DNA of 64,000 nt, from NCBI RefSeq assembly GCF_024519435.1, contig NZ_JALJRZ010000005.1, positions 1 to 64,000 of the forward strand. Direction: 5' to 3'. The DNA comes from Terrabacter sp. Ter38 (GTDB taxonomy: Bacteria; Actinomycetota; Actinomycetes; Actinomycetales; Dermatophilaceae). Numbering within the stretch: position 1 is the first letter of the stretch; every line of letters begins with the position of its first letter. Below, piece after piece: positions 23,750 through 31,569 of the stretch. The notes under the pieces were generated by a model. It did not search any database, was not told the origin of the DNA, and saw only the letters and a list, made by a program, of their open reading frames with translations. A program made the translations under genes and the position numbers.

Positions 23750-24982
23750 ATGGATTTCGAGTTCGATGCCAGGACGCTCGAGCTGCGCGACAACCTGCTC
23801 GACTTCATGCGGGACCACGTGCACCCGGCCGAGCCGGTCGCCCAGGCGCAGCGCGGACGGCTCGAGGACCGGTGGGCCTGGGACTCGGTGCCCGTGCTCG
23901 CCGAGCTGCGCTCCACGGCCCGGGCTCGTGGCCTGTGGAACCTCTTCCTGCCCGGTGAGCACGGAGCGGGGCTGACCAACCTGCAGTACGCACCCCTCGC
24001 GGAGATCACCGGTCGCAGCGCGCACCTGGCCCCGGCAGCGCTCAACTGCAGCGCACCGGACACCGGAAACATGGAGGTCCTGTCGCTCTTCGGCAGCGAG
24101 CAGCAGCAGAAGGAGTGGCTCGAACCGCTGCTCGAGGCCGAGATCCGATCGTCCTTCGCGATGACGGAGCCGGACGTGGCCTCGTCTGATGCGACGAACA
24201 TCTCGACGACGATCCGGCGCGACGGAGACGAGTACGTGATCACCGGCCGCAAGTGGTGGATCACCGGCGCCATGAACCCCAACGCGCGCATCTTCATCGT
24301 GATGGGCAAGACCGACCCGAGTGCCGAGCGGCACCGGCAGCAGTCGATGGTCCTGGTCCCACGGGACGCTCCCGGCGTCGAGATCGTGCGCGGCATGGAG
24401 GTCTTCGGCTACGACGACCACGACCACGGAGGCCACGCGGAGCTCGTCTTCCACGACGTGCGCGTCCCGGTCGACAACCTCATCGGTGAGCAGGGAGGCG
24501 GCTTCGCCATCGCCCAGGCGAGGTTGGGCCCCGGCAGGATCCACCACTGCATGCGCTCGATCGGCGTCGCGGAGCGGGCCGTGGAGCTGATGTGCGCGCG
24601 GGCGCAGGAACGGGTCGCCTTCGGCCGGCCACTGGCCGACCAGGGGGTGGTGCGGGACTGGATCGCGGAGTCGCGCGTGCGGATCGAGCAGCTGCGGCTG
24701 CTCGTGCTCAAGACCGCATGGCTCATGGACACGGTCGGAAACAAGGGAGCCCACACGGAGATCCAGGCGATCAAGATCGCGACGCCGCGGACGGTCCAGT
24801 GGATCCTGGACAAGGCGATCCAGGTGCACGGCGCCGGCGGGCTGTCACAGGACTTCCCGCTCGCCAACGCCTATGCGAGCATCCGGACACTGCGGTTCGC
24901 CGACGGACCCGACGAGGTCCACAAGAACGCGCTCGCCAAGGCTGAGCTTCGCCGGCGAACATCGACCCAGCATGGGAGCTGA
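23750..24982 (+). CDS. acyl-CoA dehydrogenase
   Basis: 410 residues. The FAD-binding signature FAMTEPDVASSDATNI, the ITGRKWWITGA strand and the C-terminal helix region ending IQVHGAGGLSQDFPLANAYASIRTLRFADGPDEVHKN are all typical. It introduces a double bond alpha/beta to an acyl-CoA, passing electrons to ETF. The length and RTLRFADGPDEVH ending resemble the ACAD10/11-like branch. Overlaps the following exporter gene by 11 nt. Fits the beta-oxidation part of the proposed pathway. Confidence 0.9.
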   Translation: MDFEFDARTLELRDNLLDFMRDHVHPAEPVAQAQRGRLEDRWAWDSVPVLAELRSTARARGLWNLFLPGEHGAGLTNLQYAPLAEITGRSAHLAPAALNCSAPDTGNMEVLSLFGSEQQQKEWLEPLLEAEIRSSFAMTEPDVASSDATNISTTIRRDGDEYVITGRKWWITGAMNPNARIFIVMGKTDPSAERHRQQSMVLVPRDAPGVEIVRGMEVFGYDDHDHGGHAELVFHDVRVPVDNLIGEQGGGFAIAQARLGPGRIHHCMRSIGVAERAVELMCARAQERVAFGRPLADQGVVRDWIAESRVRIEQLRLLVLKTAWLMDTVGNKGAHTEIQAIKIATPRTVQWILDKAIQVHGAGGLSQDFPLANAYASIRTLRFADGPDEVHKNALAKAELRRRTSTQHGS

Positions 24983-26069
24983 ACCCGCGGGAGCCCCGGC
25001 CGACCCTCGGGTCGATCCGGTGGTTGCGACCACAGGCGCCGTCGAGCACTCATCCGAGGCGACGTGCCCGAAGTGGTATGGCGTCGTCCCCGGGGTACTG
25101 ATGGCGCTGGTCGGTGTGGGCCTCGCGCAGGCGGGGCACCTCCTCGTCCCGGAGGTCGGGCTCCTCACCTGGTCGGTGCTATTGGGCGCGGTCGCGACCA
25201 ACACCGGCCTGGTGCCGCACGCGGCCGAGCCGGGACTACGGGTCGCGACGAAGAAGCTGTTGAGAGTCGGGGTGGCGTTGTTGGGGCTCTCGCTGTCTGT
25301 CGAGGCGATGCTGGGTCTGGGGCTTCCGGTCATCGCCCTCGTCGTGGTGACGCTCCTCGCGACCCTGCTGGGCACGAACTGGCTTGGCAGGCGGATGGGT
25401 CTCGGGAGCGCACGAAGCCTCTTGCTGGCAACTGGATTCGCGATCTGTGGCGCCTCTGCGATCGCGGCGGTCCAGTCGAGCACAGAGGCCGACGACGACG
25501 ACGTCGCACTGGCCGTGGCCATGGTGACGTTGTGTGGCACCACGATGATGCTGATCCTGCCCCTGCTCCAGGGGCCTCTGCACCTCTCCGCTCACGAGAT
25601 GGGTGTGTGGATCGGCGCCAGCGTCCACGACGTGGGCCAGGTGGTCGGAGCCGCCAGTGCGGTCGGTGCGAGTGCGCTGGGCGTGGCCGTCGTCGTCAAG
25701 CTCACGCGCGTGCTCATGTTGGGACCCGTCGTCGCAGTGGTGAGCGCGATGGGTGCACGACGTGCGCGCACCGAGGGTGTGTCGCGTCCGGACGCGCGGC
25801 GCCCACCCCTCGTTCCGCTGTTCGTCCTCGGCTTCCTGGGATGCGTCGCGCTGCGCAGCACTGTCGTCCTTCCGCAAGACCTCCTCGACCGGGTGGGCAT
25901 GGTGCAGAGTGCCGTGCTGGCCGCGGCCCTGTTCGGCATGGGGACAGGAGTGAGACTGGGCACCCTCTTCCGCCGCAGCGGACGCGCCACGGTGCTCGCC
26001 GTCGTCTCGACCCTGCTCATCGCGACCGTGTCGCTGGGCGGCGTCCATCTCCTGGCCGGCCGAGCCTAG
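24972..26069 (+). CDS. YeiH/UPF0324-family putative sulfate exporter
   Basis: 365 residues from the ATG at 24972, overlapping the dehydrogenase gene. About ten hydrophobic helices, with the family signature ATGFAICGASAIAA in the middle. A cytoplasmic loop near 260-280 is Arg-rich. This family is annotated as putative sulfate exporters, from context in taurine degradation in other bacteria. Coupled to a catabolic acyl-CoA dehydrogenase and near a sulfonate-type ABC transporter, which hints at a sulfur-containing substrate. Confidence 0.85.
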   Translation: MGAEPAGAPADPRVDPVVATTGAVEHSSEATCPKWYGVVPGVLMALVGVGLAQAGHLLVPEVGLLTWSVLLGAVATNTGLVPHAAEPGLRVATKKLLRVGVALLGLSLSVEAMLGLGLPVIALVVVTLLATLLGTNWLGRRMGLGSARSLLLATGFAICGASAIAAVQSSTEADDDDVALAVAMVTLCGTTMMLILPLLQGPLHLSAHEMGVWIGASVHDVGQVVGAASAVGASALGVAVVVKLTRVLMLGPVVAVVSAMGARRARTEGVSRPDARRPPLVPLFVLGFLGCVALRSTVVLPQDLLDRVGMVQSAVLAAALFGMGTGVRLGTLFRRSGRATVLAVVSTLLIATVSLGGVHLLAGRA

Positions 26070-26564
26070 GGGTGTGGCGGAGGCCCTGAACGGTCGTCTT
26101 CGGTGCCTTGCACGTTGCCGGCATGTCGGGCATTCGTCACACGCTGCTTCTTGCCGCGATGTCGGGTTGCCGCCCTGATGGTGAACTGGCCGGTCAATGC
26201 CATCCCCTGTCGACCCTGACGTAGCGCGCGGACCGACGTCAGCTCACCAGCATCGGAGCACACCTTGAAGGTCGTGAGGCAGCCGCGACCAGCCGTGCGG
26301 AAGATATCCGCGAGGGTCCGCCCTTGAAGTCGCGTGACTTCTGCGGACGCACCCTGAGCCGGCCCGTGAGACCACCGCGGCCTAACCGATTCGCGGCGAT
26401 GTTGTCGCACCCGCACGTCGGCGAGTGGTGGGCCACCCGGCTCGACGTGGCGCCCGGACAGCGGTGCGGCGCCTCGAGCACACGGTCACGTGTGTACGAA
26501 GAACCGGGTCGCGAGGTAGGTCAGTCCGGACGCGAGCAGGACGTCGCGCCCGGGCGAGAAGGGG
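26070..26564. other. intergenic stretch without a supported gene
   Basis: Several short frames, none with convincing coding character. One plus-strand frame contains AAMLSHPHVGEWW, reminiscent of the start of GNAT acetyltransferases but with no domain following. A minus-strand frame ends with a 27-residue protein-like tail at 26486. Both could be gene remnants. A hairpin lies at 26316-26348. Confidence 0.4.
26316..26348. repeat. imperfect inverted repeat
   Basis: GTCCGC (26316-26321) pairs with GCGGAC (26343-26348), and inside it GAAGTC pairs with GACTTC around a GCGT loop. A possible terminator for either neighbouring gene, about 220-250 nt from each. Confidence 0.35.
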
Positions 26565-27431
26565 TCATGGCCGGTCGAGTGCGTTCGCGAGGGTGGAGAG
26601 AAGGCCGATGTGCTCGTCCACGGAGTCCAGGCCGCGGCCCATGGTCACGACAGAAACGTGTGTGCCGCCGGCTCGTTGCCACGCCTCGATCTGATCGGTG
26701 AGGTCGCTGATCTCGCCCCAGGGCGCCATCACGTACTCGCCGCCGAAGGTTTCTGTCGGCCTGCCCTGTGCGCGCACCAGCTCCTGGACCTTGTGCCAGT
26801 CGTCGGTGGCGTGGTCGACACCGCCGCCGGAGAAGATGAATCCGTCGCCCAGCCGGGCGGCCCGCTCGAACGCCGCCTCACTGGATCCACCCAGCCAGAT
26901 CGGGACCGAACGCGTCGGCTTCGGCACCAGGGCGGCTCGGTCAACCCGGTCGAAGCGGCCGGCGAAGTCGACAACCGGTTCGGTGAACATCCGACGGAGT
27001 AGCTCGATCTGCTCTTCCTGCCGACTGCCTCGGCTTCGGAACTCCTGACCCAGGGCCTGGTACTCCACCGGGCTCCAGCCAACCCCGACCCCCAGGCGCA
27101 GCCGGCCGCCAGAGAGCAGGTCGACGTCGGCCGCCTGCCGGGCCACCAGCGCCGTCTGACGCTGCGGCAGGATCAGGACCCCAGTCGCGAACTCGATCCG
27201 CTTCGTCACGCCGGCGAGGTACGCGAACATCACGAACGGGTCGTGAAACGGGTCCCGTTCGGTATAGGGGCCGGTCAGCGGTGGCGTCCGGCCGGCGTGG
27301 ACGGCGCCGAGGACATGGTCATAGGCGAGCAAGTGGTCAAAGCCCAGCTCCTCGACCGCCCGGCCAAATGGCAGGACAGCCGTCGGGTCTCCACCAAGCT
27401 CGATCTGCGGATACACCACACCGATCTGCAC
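26565..27431 (-). CDS. LLM-class F420-dependent oxidoreductase
   Basis: 288 residues from the GTG at 27431, which has GGGAGGG upstream; the frame upstream of this is not needed by the family. TIM-barrel luciferase-like fold signs: LAYDHV, ATGVLILPQR, RLRLGVGVGWSPVEYQALG and IWLGGSSEAAFERAARLGDGFIF. These are characteristic of F420-dependent LLM enzymes with DH motifs near the N-terminus. Reaction unknown; family members oxidise alcohols or reduce unsaturated compounds. Divergent from the methyltransferase-like gene. Confidence 0.9.
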   Translation of the reverse strand: MQIGVVYPQIELGGDPTAVLPFGRAVEELGFDHLLAYDHVLGAVHAGRTPPLTGPYTERDPFHDPFVMFAYLAGVTKRIEFATGVLILPQRQTALVARQAADVDLLSGGRLRLGVGVGWSPVEYQALGQEFRSRGSRQEEQIELLRRMFTEPVVDFAGRFDRVDRAALVPKPTRSVPIWLGGSSEAAFERAARLGDGFIFSGGGVDHATDDWHKVQELVRAQGRPTETFGGEYVMAPWGEISDLTDQIEAWQRAGGTHVSVVTMGRGLDSVDEHIGLLSTLANALDRP

Positions 27432-27624
27432 ACACGCACCCTCCCACGCTGTCCCTGGACTCAACACCAGAAGCAGTCGACCCTCGCTGACCATGTCACT
27501 GCCGACGCACGGGTTGGACGCCACGAACGGGCGTTGCCCCCGACTCGCTGCCACCGTGCCCCCACGCAGGCTCGCGGCAGCCCGGACACGCTATGACTGG
27601 AAGACTGGTTCGCGTGGTGACGCC

Positions 27625-28197
27625 TTGATCCAACAGGAAGCCTGGGCTCGGCTGGTGTTCGGCATCAGCGTCGCTGCGTTCGCTGTGGGCGAGTTCTCTC
27701 AGGTGGTGAAGTGGCGTCGCGGTGCCTCGCGCACGGACGTGCGAGGTGAAGTGGTGTTCCGGGTGATCTTCTTCGGGGGCATCCTCATGCTGCCGCTCGC
27801 CCAGGCCCTCGCGCCCGATGCCGTCCTCGATGGTGCCGGGGTGTTCGTACTGGGAACACTGATCGGTTGGCTCGGCCTGCTGCTGCGATGGTGGTCGTTC
27901 GCCACCCTGGGCACGTACTTCACGACCGTGGTGAAGACCTCTTCCGATCAGGTGGTCGTCGAACGCGGCCCGTATCGCATACTGCGGCACCCCAGCTACG
28001 CCGGCCTCCTCGCGGCGTTCGTCGGCTGTGGCCTGATCCTCGGGAACTGGGTGGGCACCGCTGCGTGCTTCCTGCTGATCCTGGTTGGGCTCATCTACCG
28101 ACTTCAGCGCGAGGAGCACGCGATGATCGACAGTCTGGGAGACGCCTATCTGGACTTCGCCAAGGACCGCGCGCGTCTGGTCCCCTTCGTCTGGTGA
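27625..28197 (+). CDS. isoprenylcysteine carboxyl methyltransferase-like membrane protein
   Basis: About 190 residues from a TTG at 27625; an ATG at 27493 would add 44 residues of doubtful coding character and neither start has a clear ribosome site. Four to five helices and the signature VERGPYRILRHPSYAGLL, followed by REEHAMIDSLGDAYLDF, define the ICMT/phospholipid methyltransferase family. In bacteria these membrane enzymes methylate diverse lipids or acids with SAM. No genetic partner. Confidence 0.8.
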   Translation: MIQQEAWARLVFGISVAAFAVGEFSQVVKWRRGASRTDVRGEVVFRVIFFGGILMLPLAQALAPDAVLDGAGVFVLGTLIGWLGLLLRWWSFATLGTYFTTVVKTSSDQVVVERGPYRILRHPSYAGLLAAFVGCGLILGNWVGTAACFLLILVGLIYRLQREEHAMIDSLGDAYLDFAKDRARLVPFVW

Positions 28198-28393
28198 CAG
28201 GCCGATCCGAGGGGCCGGCGACACCAGACTGTTTCAATGGTTCGACGCCCCAGGAATACGGTGAGGCGCACGCGCCCGGCACGCGGCGCTGTGACGCAGG
28301 TCGAGTTGGTCACCGTCGTGCGTGCTCGATCGCCCTCTGCCGGTCCAGACCCCCAAGGCCCTTGATCCGGACCTGAGGAGGGCGGTCGGATCC

Positions 28394-28424
28394 TTGACTG
28401 TGACGTGACGTCACACCGGATGAT
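28394..28424 (+). promoter_or_regulatory. MerR-type promoter and operator
   Basis: -35 TTGACT (28394-28399), 19-nt spacer, -10 GATGAT (28419-28424). A perfect 17-bp palindrome, TGTGACGTGACGTCACA (28399-28415), fills the long spacer. A 19-nt spacer holding a dyad is the hallmark of promoters untwisted by MerR proteins. The expected start falls at about 28430-28431, the A of the ATG, so the mRNA may be leaderless. Confidence 0.8.
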
Positions 28425-28430
28425 GAGGTC

Positions 28431-29237
28431 ATGCGCATCAAGGATCTGGCCAGCCTGTCGGGGACGACGGTTCGGACGATCCGGTACTACCACCAGCTCG
28501 GGCTGCTCGCGGTCCCGGACGCGGACACCACGTGGCGGGCGTACGGCTTCGCCCACCTGACCAGGCTCATGCGCATCCGCTGGCTCGTGGAGTCCGGTGT
28601 GCCGCTGGCCGAGGTGCCGCACATGCTCAGACCGCCGGGGAGCCCTGACGAACGCGGCATGGTCATCGAGGACCTGGACGCCGTCCTGGCCTCGATCGAT
28701 GACAAGATCGCCGTCCTCACCACGCAGCGTGCGCGCGTCGAGACCCTGCTCGACCGGGTGAGCACCCACGGGCGTCTGTCTCCGCTGCCGTGGCCGGTCG
28801 TGCGGGTGTATGCCGCCCTGCTCGAACGACCGCTGTCGCCGGGCCTGCGCGAGGCGATGTCGCGCGAGCGCGATCTGCTCGAGCTCGCGTGCTATCGCGG
28901 GGCCGTGCCGGCCGAGGTCACCGCCCTGCTCGATGCCGCGTCGGAGGATGACCTCGACGAGCTGGCGAGGCTGTGGGAGGCGTGCCATCTCCTCGCGGAG
29001 ACCAGCGGGCCGCGCCTGCCGGCACCCGTTCGCGAAGAAGTCGACGAGCTCGTGCGACGTACGGTCGACTTCGCCGAACGGCTCGATCCCGACGCCGCTC
29101 ACCGCCTTCTCCTGCGCGCTGCGGACCTGGACAGACCGGCGGTGCGCGCCGCGGTCGACCTCGCCTACCCGTCGCCGGTGTACCGCGAGTTCGTGCGCCG
29201 GTTGACGGCCACGGCCAGGCAGGAGTCTCGAGCATGA
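28431..29237 (+). CDS. MerR-family transcriptional regulator
   Basis: 268 residues. N-terminal MerR domain with LASLSGTTVRTIRYYHQLGLL and later LTRLMRIRWLVESGVPLAEV, then a coiled segment (about 80-105) and a long C-terminal domain of roughly 160 residues of unknown ligand. Its stop overlaps the ATPase start (ATGA), so it is the first gene of an exporter operon and likely autoregulates it through the spacer palindrome. Probably senses a drug or hydrophobic compound. Confidence 0.9.
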   Translation: MRIKDLASLSGTTVRTIRYYHQLGLLAVPDADTTWRAYGFAHLTRLMRIRWLVESGVPLAEVPHMLRPPGSPDERGMVIEDLDAVLASIDDKIAVLTTQRARVETLLDRVSTHGRLSPLPWPVVRVYAALLERPLSPGLREAMSRERDLLELACYRGAVPAEVTALLDAASEDDLDELARLWEACHLLAETSGPRLPAPVREEVDELVRRTVDFAERLDPDAAHRLLLRAADLDRPAVRAAVDLAYPSPVYREFVRRLTATARQESRA

Positions 29238-30136
29238 CCGTGCAGCCCATCGTGGCCGAACACCTGACGAAGACGTTCGGGCAGGACCGTGGGATCAATG
29301 ACGTCAGCCTCGTCGTCGAACCCGGTCAGGTGTTCGGCTTCCTCGGACCGAACGGTGCCGGCAAGTCCACGACGATCCGCTGCCTGCTGGGCCTCTACCG
29401 GCCGAGCCGGGGTCAGGCCCGGGTGCTCGGTCAGGACCCGGCAGCCGGGCAGGCCGGGTTCCTCGCCGACGTCGGCTACCTCCCCGGGGAGCTGCGGCTG
29501 CCCGATCGGCTGACCGGGGCCGACGTACTGGGGACGTTCCGCCGGATGCGTCGAGGCCAACACACGGCATACGAGGACGATCTCGTCGAACGTCTCGGTG
29601 CCGAGCTCACCCGCCCGGTCGCCTCGTTGTCGAAGGGGAACAAGCAGAAGCTCGGCCTCGTGCTGGCGTTCATGCACCGGCCTCGCCTGCTCGTCCTCGA
29701 CGAACCCACGTCCGGGCTGGACCCGCTGCTGCAGGACGAGTTCGCCTCGCTCCTTCGCGAGACCACCGCCGACGGCCGCACGGTCCTGCTCTCCTCGCAC
29801 GACCTCGACGAGGTGCAGCGGGTCGTGCAGCGCGTCGCCATCATCAGGTCCGGGCGGATCGTCATCGACGACACCGTCGCATCGCTGCGCGCCTCCGCCC
29901 CCCGCACCATCGAGCTGACCTTCGACCACGACGTCGACGCGCGGTCGCTTGCGTCCGTCCCGGGAGTCACCCTGCACGTCACGACCGCGCGCCACGTCAC
30001 CCTGACCCACACCGGCGGGGCCGCCGCGGTCCTGACCGCCATCGCCCCACTGCAGCCCGACACGATCACGGCTCGGCCCGCAGACCTCGAGGAGCTCTTC
30101 CTGCGCCTGTACGGAGGGACCACCCATGCCGACTGA
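29234..30136 (+). CDS. ABC exporter ATP-binding protein
   Basis: 300 residues. Walker A GPNGAGKST near 38-46, signature LSKGNKQKLGLV, Walker B LLVLDEPTSGLDP and switch His (SSHDLDE) are present. A C-terminal extension of about 90 residues resembles DrrA/CcmA-type drug-export ATPases. Overlaps both neighbours (4 nt with MerR, 11 nt with the permease). Energises the partner at 30126. Confidence 0.92.
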   Translation: MTVQPIVAEHLTKTFGQDRGINDVSLVVEPGQVFGFLGPNGAGKSTTIRCLLGLYRPSRGQARVLGQDPAAGQAGFLADVGYLPGELRLPDRLTGADVLGTFRRMRRGQHTAYEDDLVERLGAELTRPVASLSKGNKQKLGLVLAFMHRPRLLVLDEPTSGLDPLLQDEFASLLRETTADGRTVLLSSHDLDEVQRVVQRVAIIRSGRIVIDDTVASLRASAPRTIELTFDHDVDARSLASVPGVTLHVTTARHVTLTHTGGAAAVLTAIAPLQPDTITARPADLEELFLRLYGGTTHAD

Positions 30137-30914
30137 CCTCATCAGGCTCGACCTGCGGTTGCGGCGCCGAATGCTCATCGGCACGGCCGTCGGGGCTGCG
30201 GCATACCTGTTTCTCGTCGTCGCGGTCTACCCGACCTTCAAGCACGACACGGCCTTCGACGACATGATCGCCGCGAACCCGGCCGCCGCTGCGGCCTTCG
30301 GGATCACCGGTTCGATCACGTCACCCGAGGGCTGGCTGAGCGCCAACATGTACGCCAACTTCGGCCCTCTCCTTGCGCTGATGCTCACGATCGGTTACGG
30401 CAGCGCTGCCATCGCCGGGCAGGACGGCGACGGCCTTCTCGGTCTGCTGGCGACCCTGCCCGTGCCCCGCGCACGGATCGTCGCGGGGAAGGCGCTGAGC
30501 CTGCTCGTGGCCGCGCTCGTCGTCCCCGCCGTCTCGTATGCCGTGTGCCTCGCGGGTCCGCAGTTCGAGCTGACCCCCCGATGGGGGCCGCTGCTGGGGG
30601 TCAGCGTCGCCCTGACCTTGCTGGCCTTCGACCTGGGAGCGATCGCCCTGCTCGTCGGCGCGCTCAGCGGCAGCCGCGGCGCGGCCATGGGCGCGGCGAG
30701 CGCGATCGCCGCCTGCGCGTACCTGATCAGCTCCCTGTCACCGGTCGCCGAGGCGGTGCACCGGGTCCGGTGGCTCTCACCCTTCCTCTGGGCAGTGGGT
30801 GACGGTCAGCTCACCCGTGGGGTGACCGTCGGCGAGCTCGGCGCCCTGGCCGTTCTGGGCGTCACTCTCGTCGCGGGGACGGTCCTCGCGTTCCGCCGCC
30901 TCGACATACAGTGA
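30126..30914 (+). CDS. ABC exporter permease
   Basis: 262 residues with about six helices: one near 16-36, then a periplasmic segment with an AFGITGSITSPEGW pattern, and five more. The layout matches ABC-2-type permeases (ABC transporter permease subunits linked to DrrA-type ATPases). Third gene of the MerR operon. Substrate unknown. Confidence 0.85.
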   Translation: MPTDLIRLDLRLRRRMLIGTAVGAAAYLFLVVAVYPTFKHDTAFDDMIAANPAAAAAFGITGSITSPEGWLSANMYANFGPLLALMLTIGYGSAAIAGQDGDGLLGLLATLPVPRARIVAGKALSLLVAALVVPAVSYAVCLAGPQFELTPRWGPLLGVSVALTLLAFDLGAIALLVGALSGSRGAAMGAASAIAACAYLISSLSPVAEAVHRVRWLSPFLWAVGDGQLTRGVTVGELGALAVLGVTLVAGTVLAFRRLDIQ

Positions 30915-31107
30915 CTCGCGCCGCCGGCATGCAACAGCGGGTGGAGGCGTCGAGCCCAGGTCGATGAGCGAGCGCGTGGGGGACGACACCAAGGAGTCGA
31001 TGAAGATGACAGGGCGCCGACCCGCGTCGCGCTGCGGTCGCCCTGAGGTTCCGGACCAGGGTGGCTAGACTCGCCGTCGTCCCGAGGTCCGAGGTGGTGG
31101 TTGGTCC

Positions 31108-31569
31108 ATGTTGGCTGCTCAGCTGGCGCGGCCGTACCCAACGGTGACGTTGGACACCGGCGCGCTGGAGGCGGCCCGCATCCTGGCTGACGGGAGACTT
31201 CCCGGTTTGATCGTGCTGGATGACACAGGTCGGCCGTATACGGTGCTTCCCGGTTCTCAGGTGCTGCGGTTCATCGTGCCGAGCTACGTCCAGGAGGACC
31301 CGTCGTTGGCCCGGGCCTACGACGAGGCATCCGCCGACGCCATGTGCGACGAGCTCTCGGCGCGCAGCGTGCGTGACGTGCTTCCGAAGCGGAAGGACGT
31401 CTTCGACCTGCCTGTGGTGGACTCCGATGCGACCTCCATGGAGATCGCGGCCGTGATGGCCGCGCAGCGCAGTCCGATCGTCGCGGTCGTCGACGGCTCC
31501 TCGTTCCTGGGTGCCATCACCGTCTCGGCTCTGCTGGTGCATCTGCTCGCGCCCGGGCCGGAACGGTGA
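31108..31569 (+). CDS. CBS-domain protein
   Basis: 153 residues comprising a tandem pair of CBS motifs (about 5-60 and 88-150), recognisable as LPGLIVLDDTGRPYTVLPGSQVLRF and RSPIVAVVDGSSFLGAITVSALL. CBS pairs bind adenine nucleotides and regulate partner proteins. Its stop overlaps the start of the transporter gene (GTGA), so it probably regulates that transporter. A TAGACT -10-like box lies at 31066-31071. Confidence 0.85.
   Translation: MLAAQLARPYPTVTLDTGALEAARILADGRLPGLIVLDDTGRPYTVLPGSQVLRFIVPSYVQEDPSLARAYDEASADAMCDELSARSVRDVLPKRKDVFDLPVVDSDATSMEIAAVMAAQRSPIVAVVDGSSFLGAITVSALLVHLLAPGPER

Noticed and set aside
26324-26500. GNAT acetyltransferase fragment
   Set aside because: Only a short HPHVGEWW-like stretch is seen, without the acetyl-CoA-binding motif.
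26486-26570. 27-residue protein-like tail (RDVLLASGLTYLATRFF) on the minus strand
   Set aside because: It has high third-position GC but no start and no upstream domain, since the upstream sequence is the LLM gene in another frame.
31011-31044. Terminator after the MerR/ABC exporter operon
   Set aside because: AGGGCG/CGCCCT can pair but the stem is bulged with a long loop; too weak to annotate.
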